A model generated the notes under the pieces. It saw nothing but the letters and a program-made list of their open reading frames with translations, ran no database searches and had not been told where the DNA came from. This document shows positions 1 through 6,461 of a stretch of 38,702 bases of DNA, one piece after another. Made by a program: the position numbers and the translations under genes. The first letter of the stretch is position 1; every line of letters begins with the position of its first letter. The DNA comes from CAKSHC01 sp045595395 (GTDB lineage: Bacteria; Bacillota; Clostridia; Oscillospirales; UMGS1783), in assembly GCA_045595395.1 (NCBI GenBank), contig JAZOAH010000022.1, forward strand, positions 1 through 38,702, in the 5' to 3' direction.

Positions 1-1
1 G

Positions 2-316
2 GAACTGCTGTCTGGTGATGGCCTGCTTAACTTTGTCTTGATCTTGGTCGGCCTGATGTCCCTGCTCAAACTGGTTGATTCGGTCATTGACATCGTTAAA
101 AAGTGGGGCAAGGGTGGAAAAACCGTTGACGAGCAACGCAAAAGCTGCGACGCAAAATTTGCAAACGATCAAAAACGGCTCGACACTCTTGAGGCTGGAC
201 AGGATGCGCTTGTGTACGGCGTTGCCGAACTGCTCGGCCATGCCCTGCACAACGGCAACTCGGATGAGATGGCAAAAGCCGAGCAAAAATTGAAAAAATG
301 GCTTTATGAAAGGTAA
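2..316 (+). CDS. lysis-module membrane protein with coiled coil (5' end outside window)
   Basis: The frame is open to the left edge, so the start lies before base 1. The visible protein opens with a hydrophobic stretch (LLNFVLILVGLMSLL) that makes one membrane segment. A short basic segment and a charged, probably helical tail ending KKWLYER follow. One membrane helix plus a cytoplasmic helical tail fits the small holin-associated proteins of Clostridia phages. It lies 11 bp before a second holin-like gene. If the window is a circle, this frame is continuous with the endolysin gene at the right edge: it is either that protein's C-terminal part or a separate gene whose start codon falls at the junction. 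The exact role is inferred. Confidence 0.6.
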   Translation, partial: ELLSGDGLLNFVLILVGLMSLLKLVDSVIDIVKKWGKGGKTVDEQRKSCDAKFANDQKRLDTLEAGQDALVYGVAELLGHALHNGNSDEMAKAEQKLKKWLYER

Positions 317-327
317 GGTGAATCATT

Positions 328-576
328 ATGGATTGGAAGCGCAAACTGACTTCCCGTAAACTGTGGCTGGCTGTTGCCGCTTTTATCAGCGGCCTGATTA
401 CCGCCTTCGGCGGTGCTGACAGCCTCGCCACCACCATTTCCGGCTGTCTGCTTCAGTTCGGCGCAGTCGTGTCTTACATCCTCGCCGAGGGCTGGATCGA
501 TGCCAATTCTGCCGTCACCGTGGCGATCGAAACCGCCATCGATGACGAGGAATACGAGGATGACGATTTGACCTGA
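328..576 (+). CDS. holin-like phage membrane protein
   Basis: An 82-residue protein with a basic start (MDWKRKLTSRKLW), two hydrophobic segments (about residues 12-28 and 35-53) and a very acidic tail (DDEEYEDDDLT). This is the build of small phage holins, which open the membrane so that endolysin reaches the cell wall. A ribosome binding site (AAGGTAAGGTG) precedes the ATG. It lies directly after the other lysis membrane protein and, if the window is circular, just downstream of the endolysin. I recognise the family pattern (SRKLWLA, then YILAEGWIDAN) from Clostridia prophages, but holin function is not shown by sequence alone. Confidence 0.72.
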   Translation: MDWKRKLTSRKLWLAVAAFISGLITAFGGADSLATTISGCLLQFGAVVSYILAEGWIDANSAVTVAIETAIDDEEYEDDDLT

Positions 577-583
577 GAGGTGA

Positions 584-775
584 TGCAAAACGCCCACTAA
601 CAGTGAGATCAACGGCATCATCGAAGAGCAGATCCACAGCCAGCGTGACCGGGGGATACTCCGTCGGGTGAAGGTGGATGGAATCTGCTATGAACAGGTA
701 GCCGAGGAATACGCAGTAAGTCGCACCACGATATACAACACCGTCAGAAAACACAGGGGACTTTTCCCCGATTGA
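584..775 (+). pseudogene. small helix-turn-helix protein, start disrupted by apparent 1-base insertion
   Basis: This frame reads as a clean protein of about 63 residues ending RGLFPD, with a helix-turn-helix-like segment YEQVAEEYAVSRTTIYNTVR, as in small sigma-like or resolvase-type HTH proteins. It has no start codon. The ATG at 583, behind a good ribosome site (GAGAGGTG), is in a different frame and reaches a stop after five codons. Removing a single C after that ATG would give ATG-AAA-ACG-CCC in frame with the whole HTH protein. It is therefore either a fresh frameshift mutation, a sequencing error or, less likely, recoding. A strong terminator follows 3 bp after its stop, so it closes the lysis transcript. 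Confidence 0.6.
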
Positions 776-778
776 TTT

Positions 779-806
779 GACCGCCCTTCGGGGCGGTCTT
801 TTTTTT
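779..806 (+). terminator. intrinsic terminator after lysis module
   Basis: A perfect 8-bp stem GACCGCCC / GGGCGGTC with a TTCG tetraloop is followed by eight T. It ends the late transcript coming through the holin genes and separates it from the small-gene cluster beginning at 892. Confidence 0.93.
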
Positions 807-891
807 GTGCCTTTTTTGGACAAAGTTGATACGAACCTTTCTCGTTGGATCGGTAAAAATGCGGGAAAATTTAGCCATCGGAGGTGATGAT

Positions 892-1425
892 ATGGCTTAC
901 CCCTATTACAACACAAACCCATTCGGGATGGGCTACCAGCAGCAGAATACGCAGCAGAGCAGCGGCCTTTTCTGCCGCCCTGTGACTTGCTTGGATGAGG
1001 TGCGGGCTACCCCCGTCGATTTTTCCGGGAACCCGATGGTTTTCCTCGACGCTGCCCATGGCATGGCGTACACCAAGATATTCAATGCCGCCACAGGAGA
1101 CAGCGAAATCATCCAGTACAGGCGAGTCAATGCACAGCAGACCCAACCTGTGACGATGGAGGCATTTGCCCAGTTGCAGCAAACCGTCGCATCCCTCCGG
1201 CAGGAGCTGGATGCGCTTAAAAAGCGCGTAAAGGAGGAATACCATGAACAACTTGATCCCCAATATACTGACCGCTATCCGCAGCGGCGCAGACCCTATG
1301 CGGACGATTATGACGGTGGCGGCGAACAACCCCGACTTGAGACAAGCGCAGAATATCTTGCAAGGCAAAAACGCTCAACAGCTGGAGCAAACCGCCCGGA
1401 ATATGTGCCGGGAACGGGGGATTAA
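892..1425 (+). CDS. phage hypothetical protein, overlaps next gene by 182 bp
   Basis: The protein opens MAYPYYNTNPFGMGYQQQ, a Gln/Tyr-rich low-complexity start, then has a compact domain with DEVRATPVDFSGNPMVFLDA and a coiled-coil segment (LQQTVASLRQELDALKKRV). The start at 892 follows GGAGGTGAT at 880. I know this arrangement from small genes of unknown function in gut Clostridia phages but cannot name a function. The last 60 or so residues are Arg-rich and low in structure, and they read through the whole of the next gene in another frame. The conserved part probably ends at the coiled coil, near base 1240. No clear promoter is visible upstream. Confidence 0.65.
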   Translation: MAYPYYNTNPFGMGYQQQNTQQSSGLFCRPVTCLDEVRATPVDFSGNPMVFLDAAHGMAYTKIFNAATGDSEIIQYRRVNAQQTQPVTMEAFAQLQQTVASLRQELDALKKRVKEEYHEQLDPQYTDRYPQRRRPYADDYDGGGEQPRLETSAEYLARQKRSTAGANRPEYVPGTGD

Positions 1426-1462
1426 CCCCGAAGATGCCCTGCGGCAACTGGGCATCAGATAA
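1244..1462 (+). CDS. small conserved phage protein of unknown function
   Basis: A 72-residue protein starting MNNLIPNILTAI with a Gln/Asn-rich middle (NPDLRQAQNILQGKNAQQ) and ending RGINPEDALRQLGIR. A strong AAGGAGG lies 7 bases before the ATG, which supports translation here over the overlapping longer frame. Short Asn/Gln-rich proteins with a closing 'C-RERGI-P-AL' motif recur in this module of gut Clostridia phages. The function is unknown. It belongs to the forward cluster 892-3892. Confidence 0.72.
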   Translation: MNNLIPNILTAIRSGADPMRTIMTVAANNPDLRQAQNILQGKNAQQLEQTARNMCRERGINPEDALRQLGIR

Positions 1463-1529
1463 CGCATACCGCCGCTGAGTGCACGCAGCGGATGAGTATA
1501 TATCAACCCAAAAAGGATGTGATACCACT

Positions 1530-2327
1530 ATGGCAGATAACGAAATGCTTACTGGCTATCTCGCCGGTCAGAGCGACAATAACAACGGTATGTTCGGCGG
1601 CGATGGCAGCTGGATTTGGGCTTTGCTGATTCTCGGCATTCTCGGCGGCGGCTTTGGCTTCGGCGGCGGTTTCGGTGGCTTCGGCGGTGGCCGTGGCGGC
1701 TGTGGTGCGCCCTGTGCCACTCAGGCCGATGTGCGGGCGGCTGTTGACCAGCAGACCCTGATCAGCAAGCTGGATCAGCAGACCTATGGTCTTGCTGACA
1801 GCACCTACGCCCTCAACAACACCATCACCGGCGGTTTCCACGGCGTTGACAACGCTGTTTGCAACCTCGGTTACAACATGCAGACCGGCTTCAACGGCAT
1901 CAGCCGCCAGATGGCCGAATGCTGCTGCGATACCCGTGCCGCTATCAAGGATGTGCAGATCGGTGCGGAGCGCAATGCGTGGAATCTCTCCAAGCAGATC
2001 AGCGACTGCTGCTGCGATGTCGAAAAGATGAATATGCAGAATCGCTTTGACGCTGCTCAGGCCAACTGCGGCACTCTGCAGGCCATCGACAAGCTGGGCG
2101 ACCGTATCATTGGCTACCTGTCCGATCAGGAGACCCGCAATCTGCGTGACGAGGTGCAGGCTTACCGCCTGAAGGCCTCTCAGGCTCAGCAGAATCAGTA
2201 CCTGATCGACCAGCTGCGCCCCTGCCCCATCCCCGCCTATATCACCTGCAACCCCTTTGCCGCCTCTCACGGCTATGGCGGCAATGGTGTGTATGGTAAC
2301 GGCTGCGGCTGTGGCTGCGCTGCCTAA
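1530..2327 (+). CDS. Gly/Cys-rich phage protein with membrane-like segment
   Basis: A 265-residue protein. Start at 1530 behind AAAGGATGTGA. After an acidic start, a hydrophobic stretch (WIWALLILGILGGG) runs into a Gly/Phe-rich region. A repetitive helical middle follows (ADVRAAVDQQTLISKLDQQTYGL), with two similar blocks ECCCDTRAAI and DCCCDVEKMN about 30 residues apart. The C-terminus ends NGCGCGCAA. Clusters of adjacent Cys suggest metal binding or disulphide cross-linking, and the Gly-rich hydrophobic part suggests membrane contact. I recognise the family from other gut phages but know no assigned function. It could be a virion or envelope-interacting protein. Confidence 0.78.
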   Translation: MADNEMLTGYLAGQSDNNNGMFGGDGSWIWALLILGILGGGFGFGGGFGGFGGGRGGCGAPCATQADVRAAVDQQTLISKLDQQTYGLADSTYALNNTITGGFHGVDNAVCNLGYNMQTGFNGISRQMAECCCDTRAAIKDVQIGAERNAWNLSKQISDCCCDVEKMNMQNRFDAAQANCGTLQAIDKLGDRIIGYLSDQETRNLRDEVQAYRLKASQAQQNQYLIDQLRPCPIPAYITCNPFAASHGYGGNGVYGNGCGCGCAA

Positions 2328-2385
2328 TTGATTTTCGGGGCGGCGGGAGACATCCTGCCGCCCCTGATGAAAGGATGTGACCCTG

Positions 2386-2787
2386 ATGTGTAATAACAAT
2401 CGGTGCAGGCTCTGCGACAATTTCGTCATCAGCACCGCCGTAGCGTTTGCGGATGATACGCTGACCATCACCATTCCAGAGGGCAGCTATGGCAACGGCT
2501 GCCGTTACTGTCTGGTGATCGGCCAGACAATCCCCGATACCACTACCATCAATGCAGGCGTGGAGATTGCCATCGGCGACGGTGCTGTTACCTACCCGGT
2601 GACCCGCTGTAATGGTGTCCCCGTGACGGCTGCCGCCCTGCGTACCCGCACCATCTACCCCATGATCGTGGCCACAAACGCCACAGGCGGTGTGTTCCGC
2701 TTGCTGAAAAATCTGTGCTGTGCTCCTGTTAACCGCCTTGCGGCTCTGACTGGTGACGCTCCTGCCGCCGAAGGGGGTGCAGCCTGA
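2386..2787 (+). CDS. Cys-containing phage protein of unknown function
   Basis: A 133-residue protein. The ATG at 2386 follows AAAGGA by 10 bases; an in-frame GTG at 2377 sits on the ribosome site and is less likely. The start MCNNNRCRLCDNFVIS carries a CxxC pair, then the protein looks beta-rich (DTLTITIPEGSYGNGCRYCLV). A second Cys pair follows near the end (LLKNLCCAPVNRL). Its stop overlaps the next start as TGATG, so the two are translationally coupled. It may fold as a small beta-domain structural protein. No function can be assigned. Confidence 0.7.
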   Translation: MCNNNRCRLCDNFVISTAVAFADDTLTITIPEGSYGNGCRYCLVIGQTIPDTTTINAGVEIAIGDGAVTYPVTRCNGVPVTAAALRTRTIYPMIVATNATGGVFRLLKNLCCAPVNRLAALTGDAPAAEGGAA

Positions 2788-3548
2788 TGAGTAAGCTGAT
2801 GACCATGATGATGATGGCCAACCGCTCCAACGAGAGTAACGAGCGCACCGGCAACTCCCCCGTACAGGATCGCCGCAATGAATACCGTGGCGAGGATCGC
2901 CCCCGGCAGGAGTACGACCGCCGCAACGATTACGAATACGAGCGCACCGGGTACAACGCCCGCCCTCAGTATCCCCGCAACGAGGAAACCGAGATGCGGC
3001 GTTATACCACCCGCAACGAGGATTCCCCCGAAATGCGCCGCCGCCGTGATAAGCGTGGCCGTTACATGGAGGATGATGGCGAGGAAATGCGCATGGGCCT
3101 GTACGATGGCGGTGGCATCGGCTACCGCAACGACAACCGCCGGGATGAGCGCACGAACGCCATGCAGGGCGGTCAGCCCAAGAAGATCCATGCCACCGGC
3201 AGCGTGTGGATGGATGAGGACGATGGCGTTGATACCGGCAAGCTGATGGAGTGGGTGCAAGATATGCGGGATGACAGTAATAAGCGTATCGACCCGTGGA
3301 GTGCCGATGAGGTCAAGCCGTTGGCTCGCCGTTTCGGATATCCCACCACCGGCGAGCAGTTTTCCGATTTCTATACCGCCATCCACATGATGAAAAGCGA
3401 CTACTGCTCCGTGGCCGAGGAATTCGATGTGGACACGCCCGCTTTTTACGCTGCCATGGCTGACGCTTGGCTGAAAGACCCTGACGCAAAAATGAAGGGT
3501 CGCAAGAAACTGGAAGCCTATTACAAGTGCATTGTAAAGGGCAAGTAA
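2787..3548 (+). CDS. phage protein with Arg/Asp/Tyr-rich disordered N-half and conserved C-terminal domain
   Basis: A 253-residue protein. Residues 1 to about 120 are low-complexity and rich in R, N, D, E and Y (repeated RRNDYEYERTGYNARP-like stretches), probably disordered. From about residue 125 a regular helical domain follows: WMDEDDGVDTGKLMEWVQDM, then RFGYPTTGEQFSDFYTAIHM and FYAAMADAWLKDPDAKMKGR. I recognise this two-part layout from the same module in other gut phages, where it is uncharacterised. Its stop is 17 bp before the next gene. A role in the virion or in host binding is possible but unproven. Confidence 0.75.
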   Translation: MSKLMTMMMMANRSNESNERTGNSPVQDRRNEYRGEDRPRQEYDRRNDYEYERTGYNARPQYPRNEETEMRRYTTRNEDSPEMRRRRDKRGRYMEDDGEEMRMGLYDGGGIGYRNDNRRDERTNAMQGGQPKKIHATGSVWMDEDDGVDTGKLMEWVQDMRDDSNKRIDPWSADEVKPLARRFGYPTTGEQFSDFYTAIHMMKSDYCSVAEEFDVDTPAFYAAMADAWLKDPDAKMKGRKKLEAYYKCIVKGK

Positions 3549-3565
3549 GAGAGGAGGGGTTTACC

Positions 3566-3892
3566 ATGCTGTCGCTGGCACTCATTGAGCGGAGGATTAA
3601 AGAGGTCGTAAAAGGCAACCACACCGACGATGCCGTCATGGATTTCGCTTTGCTGTGCCTTGCCCGTGACTATCTGCTGGCCGAGATCGACGAGCAGGAA
3701 GGTAAAGGTAAGGCAGCTGGTAAACCCCGAGTCGTTCTTACCAATTATTGCGCCGACCTGACCATGATCCCGACGCTGGATCAGATCGGCATGGCTATAT
3801 CCTCTGCCGCCAGCCGGGTGACCACACCCGAGGATAAGCAACAGGTTGCCGTGGCGCAGAATTGGGCAGAGATCCTCCGTCAAAAAGCTTGA
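3566..3892 (+). CDS. small helical phage protein, last gene before attP
   Basis: A 108-residue, mostly helical protein starting MLSLALIERRIKEVVKG behind GAGGAGGGG. There are no membrane segments or Cys motifs. It closes the unknown cluster. Its stop codon lies inside the first TTGACCCCC repeat of the attachment region, so the gene abuts the recombination site. The function is unknown. Confidence 0.68.
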   Translation: MLSLALIERRIKEVVKGNHTDDAVMDFALLCLARDYLLAEIDEQEGKGKAAGKPRVVLTNYCADLTMIPTLDQIGMAISSAASRVTTPEDKQQVAVAQNWAEILRQKA

Positions 3893-3909
3893 CCCCCGTT
3901 TTGACCCCC
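3889..3909 (+). repeat. left pair of putative integrase arm-binding sites
   Basis: Two direct copies of TTGACCCCC (3889-3897 and 3901-3909) are 12 bp apart. The same pair, with the same spacing and orientation, occurs at 4121-4141 on the other side of the tRNA-like core. This is the geometry of arm-type sites bound by the N-terminal domain of phage tyrosine integrases. Confidence 0.6.
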
Positions 3910-3976
3910 ACACGCATTCTAAAAAGGGCAAAAAACGCCTAATTTGTCCGATTTTGATCGTTCGAAAAATCAAACA

Positions 3977-4010
3977 AAAAACCTTGCAGCCTTTATACTG
4001 CAAGGTTTTT
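3977..4010 (+). terminator. bidirectional intrinsic terminator
   Basis: A 13-bp perfect stem AAAAACCTTGCAG / CTGCAAGGTTTTT with an 8-base loop. The A-run and T-run at its base let it work in both directions. It separates the forward cluster ending at 3892 from the minus-strand integrase transcript ending at 4104. Confidence 0.9.
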
Positions 4011-4013
4011 GCT

Positions 4014-4056
4014 TGGTCTGGGTGAGAGGATTCGAACCTCCGGCCTCTTGAACCCC
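4014..4056 (-). other. attP core: tRNA 3'-end identity segment
   Basis: Read on the minus strand this is the 3' end of a tRNA: a T-arm GGAGG-TTCGAAT-CCTCT, acceptor strand CACCCAG, discriminator A, then CCA. No matching 5' half (CTGGGTG) exists upstream, so it is not a functional tRNA. It is the copy of the host tRNA 3' end that temperate phages carry so that integration rebuilds the gene. It lies just beyond the integrase gene and between two pairs of arm-like repeats. The outer limit of the identity is uncertain beyond about 4045, and the tRNA isotype cannot be read. Confidence 0.82.
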
Positions 4057-4103
4057 ATTCAGACTGTCTTGGTTTACATAACCGTTGTGTGCCATTGTTT
4101 TCA

Positions 4104-5264
4104 TTACTCGTTCATGCTGTTTGACCCCTGATTTGACCCCCAGAGCAAATTTTCCACATGCTTTGCGACTTGTGATGCTGATCTGCTTTCCCGCTCTTCG
4201 GTCAGGTGGGCGTAAACCTGCATGATCATCTTTTCGTCAGCGTGACCGACCCAACGCATGGCGGTTTTGATGTCAACGCCAGCATCATATAGCATGGTAA
4301 CATAGCTGTGCCGAAGGTCGTGCGGACGAATGTCAACATTCCTCCACGGCGGCAAAGCACCGCCGCTTTCGAGGATCTTTTTATGCTCTTTCGTTCTGCC
4401 ATACCAGCGTTTGCGGCATCCGTTCAGGGATGTCTCGAGACAAGCTATGTAACTGTCCCATTTGCGGCGAAATGCGTTTTCGCTCATGAGGTTGCCTTTT
4501 TCGTCTTGTAAAACCCTGCCGGAAAAGCCGCAGAGTGCCTCTTTTAGAGGTTTGAATATAGGAATGGTACGAATACCACTTGCAGTCTTTGGAACGCTCA
4601 AAACAGGCCTGTTTCCGTCGAAATACACACCCTCCGAAACGTGGATTTGTTCTGCATCCAAATCGATGCAGGAGTCCGTCAGGGCGATGGCCTCGCCACG
4701 CCTCAAACCTGCATAAAGCATGATCATTGCAGCCAACGCCATGTCATGATGCCCTACGGAAGCGTGGATCAGCTCACGCTCGGTTGCGGTGATGCATCTG
4801 TGCGTGCCTCTTGAGCCTTTTGGGCGGCGTGCTGCGTAACATGGATTTTGCAGCACCGCACCGTCATGCAAAGCTGCCTCGAAAATGGAATTGATAGTGG
4901 AGCAGAATTTTTTTATGGTCGAATCGCTCATTCCGGAGATCGAGTTGAACATTTTCTGGATGTCGGTTTGAGTGATCTCTGCCAATCGCATAGCCCCGAT
5001 ATGGTCGATGGCTCTGTTTATCATGTAAACATAGGCGTTATATGTATTTTTGCTGCATTCGGTTTTGTATGTTTCCAGCCATTGCACAGCGTACTCATCA
5101 AAGCGTACACCGAGCATTTCTTCCCGCAGCCCTTTGGCAAGTTCTTTTTTGTATGCGTCCCGCTTGGCATTGGCTTCTGCCTGTGTTGCCCCGTAGAATT
5201 CTTTGCCCTTATAACGGACACGAAAACGCCCGTCTGCTCTCTTTTTATATGTTGCTTTCGGCAC
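4104..5264 (-). CDS. int: tyrosine-family site-specific integrase
   Basis: A 386-residue phage integrase that recombines attP with the host tRNA gene. The N-terminal arm-binding domain has the pattern RVRYKGKEFYGATQAEANAK, followed by a SAM-like core-binding domain (about 50-145). The catalytic residues are all present: Arg188 (AGLRRGE), Lys226, His315 and Arg318 (HDLRHS), His341 (WVGHAD) and Tyr351. The GTG start at 5264 follows GAGGTGA. The last codons, encoding repeats of GSNQGSNS, are formed by the right-hand TTGACCCC repeats of attP, so the gene's tail is part of the recombination site. It is transcribed toward attP, downstream of the HTH membrane gene. Confidence 0.96.
   Translation of the reverse strand: MPKATYKKRADGRFRVRYKGKEFYGATQAEANAKRDAYKKELAKGLREEMLGVRFDEYAVQWLETYKTECSKNTYNAYVYMINRAIDHIGAMRLAEITQTDIQKMFNSISGMSDSTIKKFCSTINSIFEAALHDGAVLQNPCYAARRPKGSRGTHRCITATERELIHASVGHHDMALAAMIMLYAGLRRGEAIALTDSCIDLDAEQIHVSEGVYFDGNRPVLSVPKTASGIRTIPIFKPLKEALCGFSGRVLQDEKGNLMSENAFRRKWDSYIACLETSLNGCRKRWYGRTKEHKKILESGGALPPWRNVDIRPHDLRHSYVTMLYDAGVDIKTAMRWVGHADEKMIMQVYAHLTEERESRSASQVAKHVENLLWGSNQGSNSMNE
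4121..4141 (+). repeat. right pair of putative integrase arm-binding sites
   Basis: TTGACCCCT (4121-4129) and TTGACCCCC (4133-4141) are in direct orientation with 12-bp spacing, matching the left pair at 3889-3909. They lie inside the 3' end of the integrase gene, 232 bp from the left pair, with the tRNA-like core between. Confidence 0.6.
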
Positions 5265-5273
5265 AGTCTCACC

Positions 5274-5834
5274 TCAATGCAAATAGTCGCAGTTGCCCAT
5301 GCCAAGGTGCGGCAGATCCATCACGATGCCCAGCACCAGCAGGACAGCAAACAGTACCACCAGAATCACGCTGATGGTGAGGATCCGGCGGGATGTCTTG
5401 TGGGCCTGTGCTGATTCAGTTTCGGCCTTAATAGCTCGTTCCGTTAACTTTGCATTATAAGCTTTGGCCTCGTCCAAGAGGTTTTTGAGGAAGTCGACTG
5501 CTTCCCGTTCTCGATGTATACGCTCTTCGTACTGGGTACGGAGGGCTTCTTTTTGCTTGTCAAAGTCGGAAAGCAATTCCTTTGCGCCCTTGAAATCCAC
5601 ATCCTGAGAATCCCGGAATTCCTGCCGTCCGAAGCGGGCGTACACCTCATCAAGGTCAAGTCCAAGTCCCTGTTGGCAGATCAATTCAAAATCATCGGTT
5701 GAGAGGGAGCCTTGCCCGGTGAAAATGCGCTGCAATTTCGACACGGAAATTCCCGTGCGCTGATAGATGGCCTCGTAGGAAAGACGGGTTTTGTCTTTGG
5801 CTGTGGTGAGAATTTCCAAGTAAATTGCCCGCAT
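5274..5834 (-). CDS. HTH regulator with coiled coil and membrane anchor
   Basis: A 186-residue protein. Residues 1-60 are an XRE-like helix-turn-helix (SYEAIYQRTGISVSKLQRIF), then a long charged coiled coil (about 75-145, DKQKEALRTQYEERIHRERE). One membrane helix follows near the C-terminus (ILTISVILVVLFAVLLVLGIV). The ATG at 5834 has AAGGGG 7 bases upstream; the ATG at 5840 sits on that site and is less likely. It is probably co-transcribed with the integrase, 9 bp upstream of it. A membrane-tethered DNA-binding protein next to int may sense envelope state or contribute to immunity. That role is inference. Confidence 0.75.
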   Translation of the reverse strand: MRAIYLEILTTAKDKTRLSYEAIYQRTGISVSKLQRIFTGQGSLSTDDFELICQQGLGLDLDEVYARFGRQEFRDSQDVDFKGAKELLSDFDKQKEALRTQYEERIHREREAVDFLKNLLDEAKAYNAKLTERAIKAETESAQAHKTSRRILTISVILVVLFAVLLVLGIVMDLPHLGMGNCDYLH

Positions 5835-5851
5835 AAGCATTCCCCTTTTTT

Positions 5852-5888
5852 GGGATGCCCATCCCGGATATGGGATGGGACAGAATCC
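5852..5888. promoter_or_regulatory. palindromic operator-like sites upstream of HTH membrane gene
   Basis: GGGATG-CC-CATCCC (5852-5865) is a perfect inverted repeat. It is followed by a second looser one (GGGAT 5872-5876, ATCCC 5885-5889 region). Both lie just upstream of the HTH gene start and within the 213-bp divergent spacer 5835-6047. This is the expected place for autoregulatory operators. No convincing -35/-10 pair was found for either direction. Confidence 0.4.
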
Positions 5889-5953
5889 CGAATTTAATGG
5901 ATGGATTTCCCTGCCGTCAGGGTGTAGGATACCGCCATACCCCGGAGATAAAA

Positions 5954-6034
5954 ATGAAAGCGAGTGACCAGTCTATGATCTGCTCCTGTTGTCCACGCAC
6001 ACCCCGTACCTATTACTATCGGAAGCCCCGTTGA
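5954..6034 (+). CDS. possible 26-residue peptide with CxCC motif
   Basis: A short frame starting at ATG 5954, with GGAG 6 bases upstream, encodes a peptide with MICSCC near its middle and a basic end (YYYRKPR). Its stop overlaps the ribosome site of the next gene at 6048, so it could act as a leader peptide. The only support is the ribosome site and the spacing. Confidence 0.3.
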   Translation: MKASDQSMICSCCPRTPRTYYYRKPR

Positions 6035-6047
6035 AAGGAGAATCAGC

Positions 6048-6215
6048 ATGGATTATCAGAGCAAGATCATTGAGTTTGTCAGCCGGATGGACGAGCAAGA
6101 CCCCGCCCTTGTGCGGCTGTACCATACTGCGAAAAAGATGGCTCGCAATCATCGCCCCAGTTACCGTTCCGGCGATATTGCACCGCCGATGAGGTGCAAG
6201 CATGGAAAGTCGTGA
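6048..6215 (+). CDS. small hypothetical phage protein
   Basis: A 55-residue frame from ATG 6048 behind GAAAGGAGA. It starts MDYQSKIIEFVSRMDEQ and ends basic, MRCKHGKS. It overlaps the next gene by 14 bp, typical of phage operons. It belongs to a short forward transcript inserted between the two minus-strand lysogeny genes and closed by the terminator at 6434. The function is unknown. Confidence 0.6.
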   Translation: MDYQSKIIEFVSRMDEQDPALVRLYHTAKKMARNHRPSYRSGDIAPPMRCKHGKS

Positions 6216-6423
6216 TCATATTACCGTTTACATTGATACTGACGGCCTCGTGACCGTGGAGATACCGAAGGGGGTGATGCCTGACCGCAAAGCGATCCGC
6301 AGCGTTATGGCTGCTATCAACGCAGAGAGGAGGTATCGCCATGACCCAGACCAAATGGGTGCTAATCACCGTGATCGTGCTGCTGGTGATCGTATCGCTG
6401 GTAGTATTATCACGATTCCGTGA
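6202..6423 (+). CDS. small hypothetical phage protein
   Basis: A 73-residue frame. The first 45 residues look like a small folded domain (ESRDHITVYIDTDGLVTVEI, then DRKAIRSVMAAINAERR). The rest overlaps the next tiny gene in another frame and looks like read-through sequence. GAGGTG lies 5 bases before the ATG. The function is unknown. Confidence 0.5.
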   Translation: MESRDHITVYIDTDGLVTVEIPKGVMPDRKAIRSVMAAINAERRYRHDPDQMGANHRDRAAGDRIAGSIITIP

Positions 6424-6427
6424 GTAA
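6341..6427 (+). CDS. 28-residue single-pass membrane peptide
   Basis: ATG 6341 has a very strong ribosome site (GAGAGGAGG, 6 bases upstream). The peptide is a short polar start (MTQTKWV), one hydrophobic helix (LITVIVLLVIVSLVVL) and a basic end (SRFRE). It overlaps the preceding frame by 83 bp and ends 7 bp before the terminator stem. It is too small for most gene finders. Expression in lysogeny is possible, since it sits in the lysogeny block. Confidence 0.6.
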   Translation: MTQTKWVLITVIVLLVIVSLVVLSRFRE

Positions 6428-6433
6428 TGCAAA

Positions 6434-6458
6434 GCGGCAGCTTCGGCTGCCGTTTTTT
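6434..6458 (+). terminator. intrinsic terminator of the short forward operon
   Basis: Stem CGGCAGC / GCTGCCG (6435-6441 with 6446-6452), TTCG loop, then TTTTTT. It ends the transcript of the small genes 6048-6427 and faces the end of the minus-strand gene at 6511. Confidence 0.88.
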
Positions 6459-6461
6459 CGT

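Noticed and set aside
1503..2474. Open frame of 323 codons on the minus strand
   Set aside because: Antisense to the Gly/Cys-rich gene; its Ala/Val/Gly-rich sequence reflects the repeats on the other strand.
4014..4100. Possible complete tRNA gene on the minus strand
   Set aside because: Only the T-arm, acceptor 3' strand and CCA are present. No CTGGGTG acceptor partner, D-arm or anticodon arm can be built upstream, so it is an attachment-site fragment.
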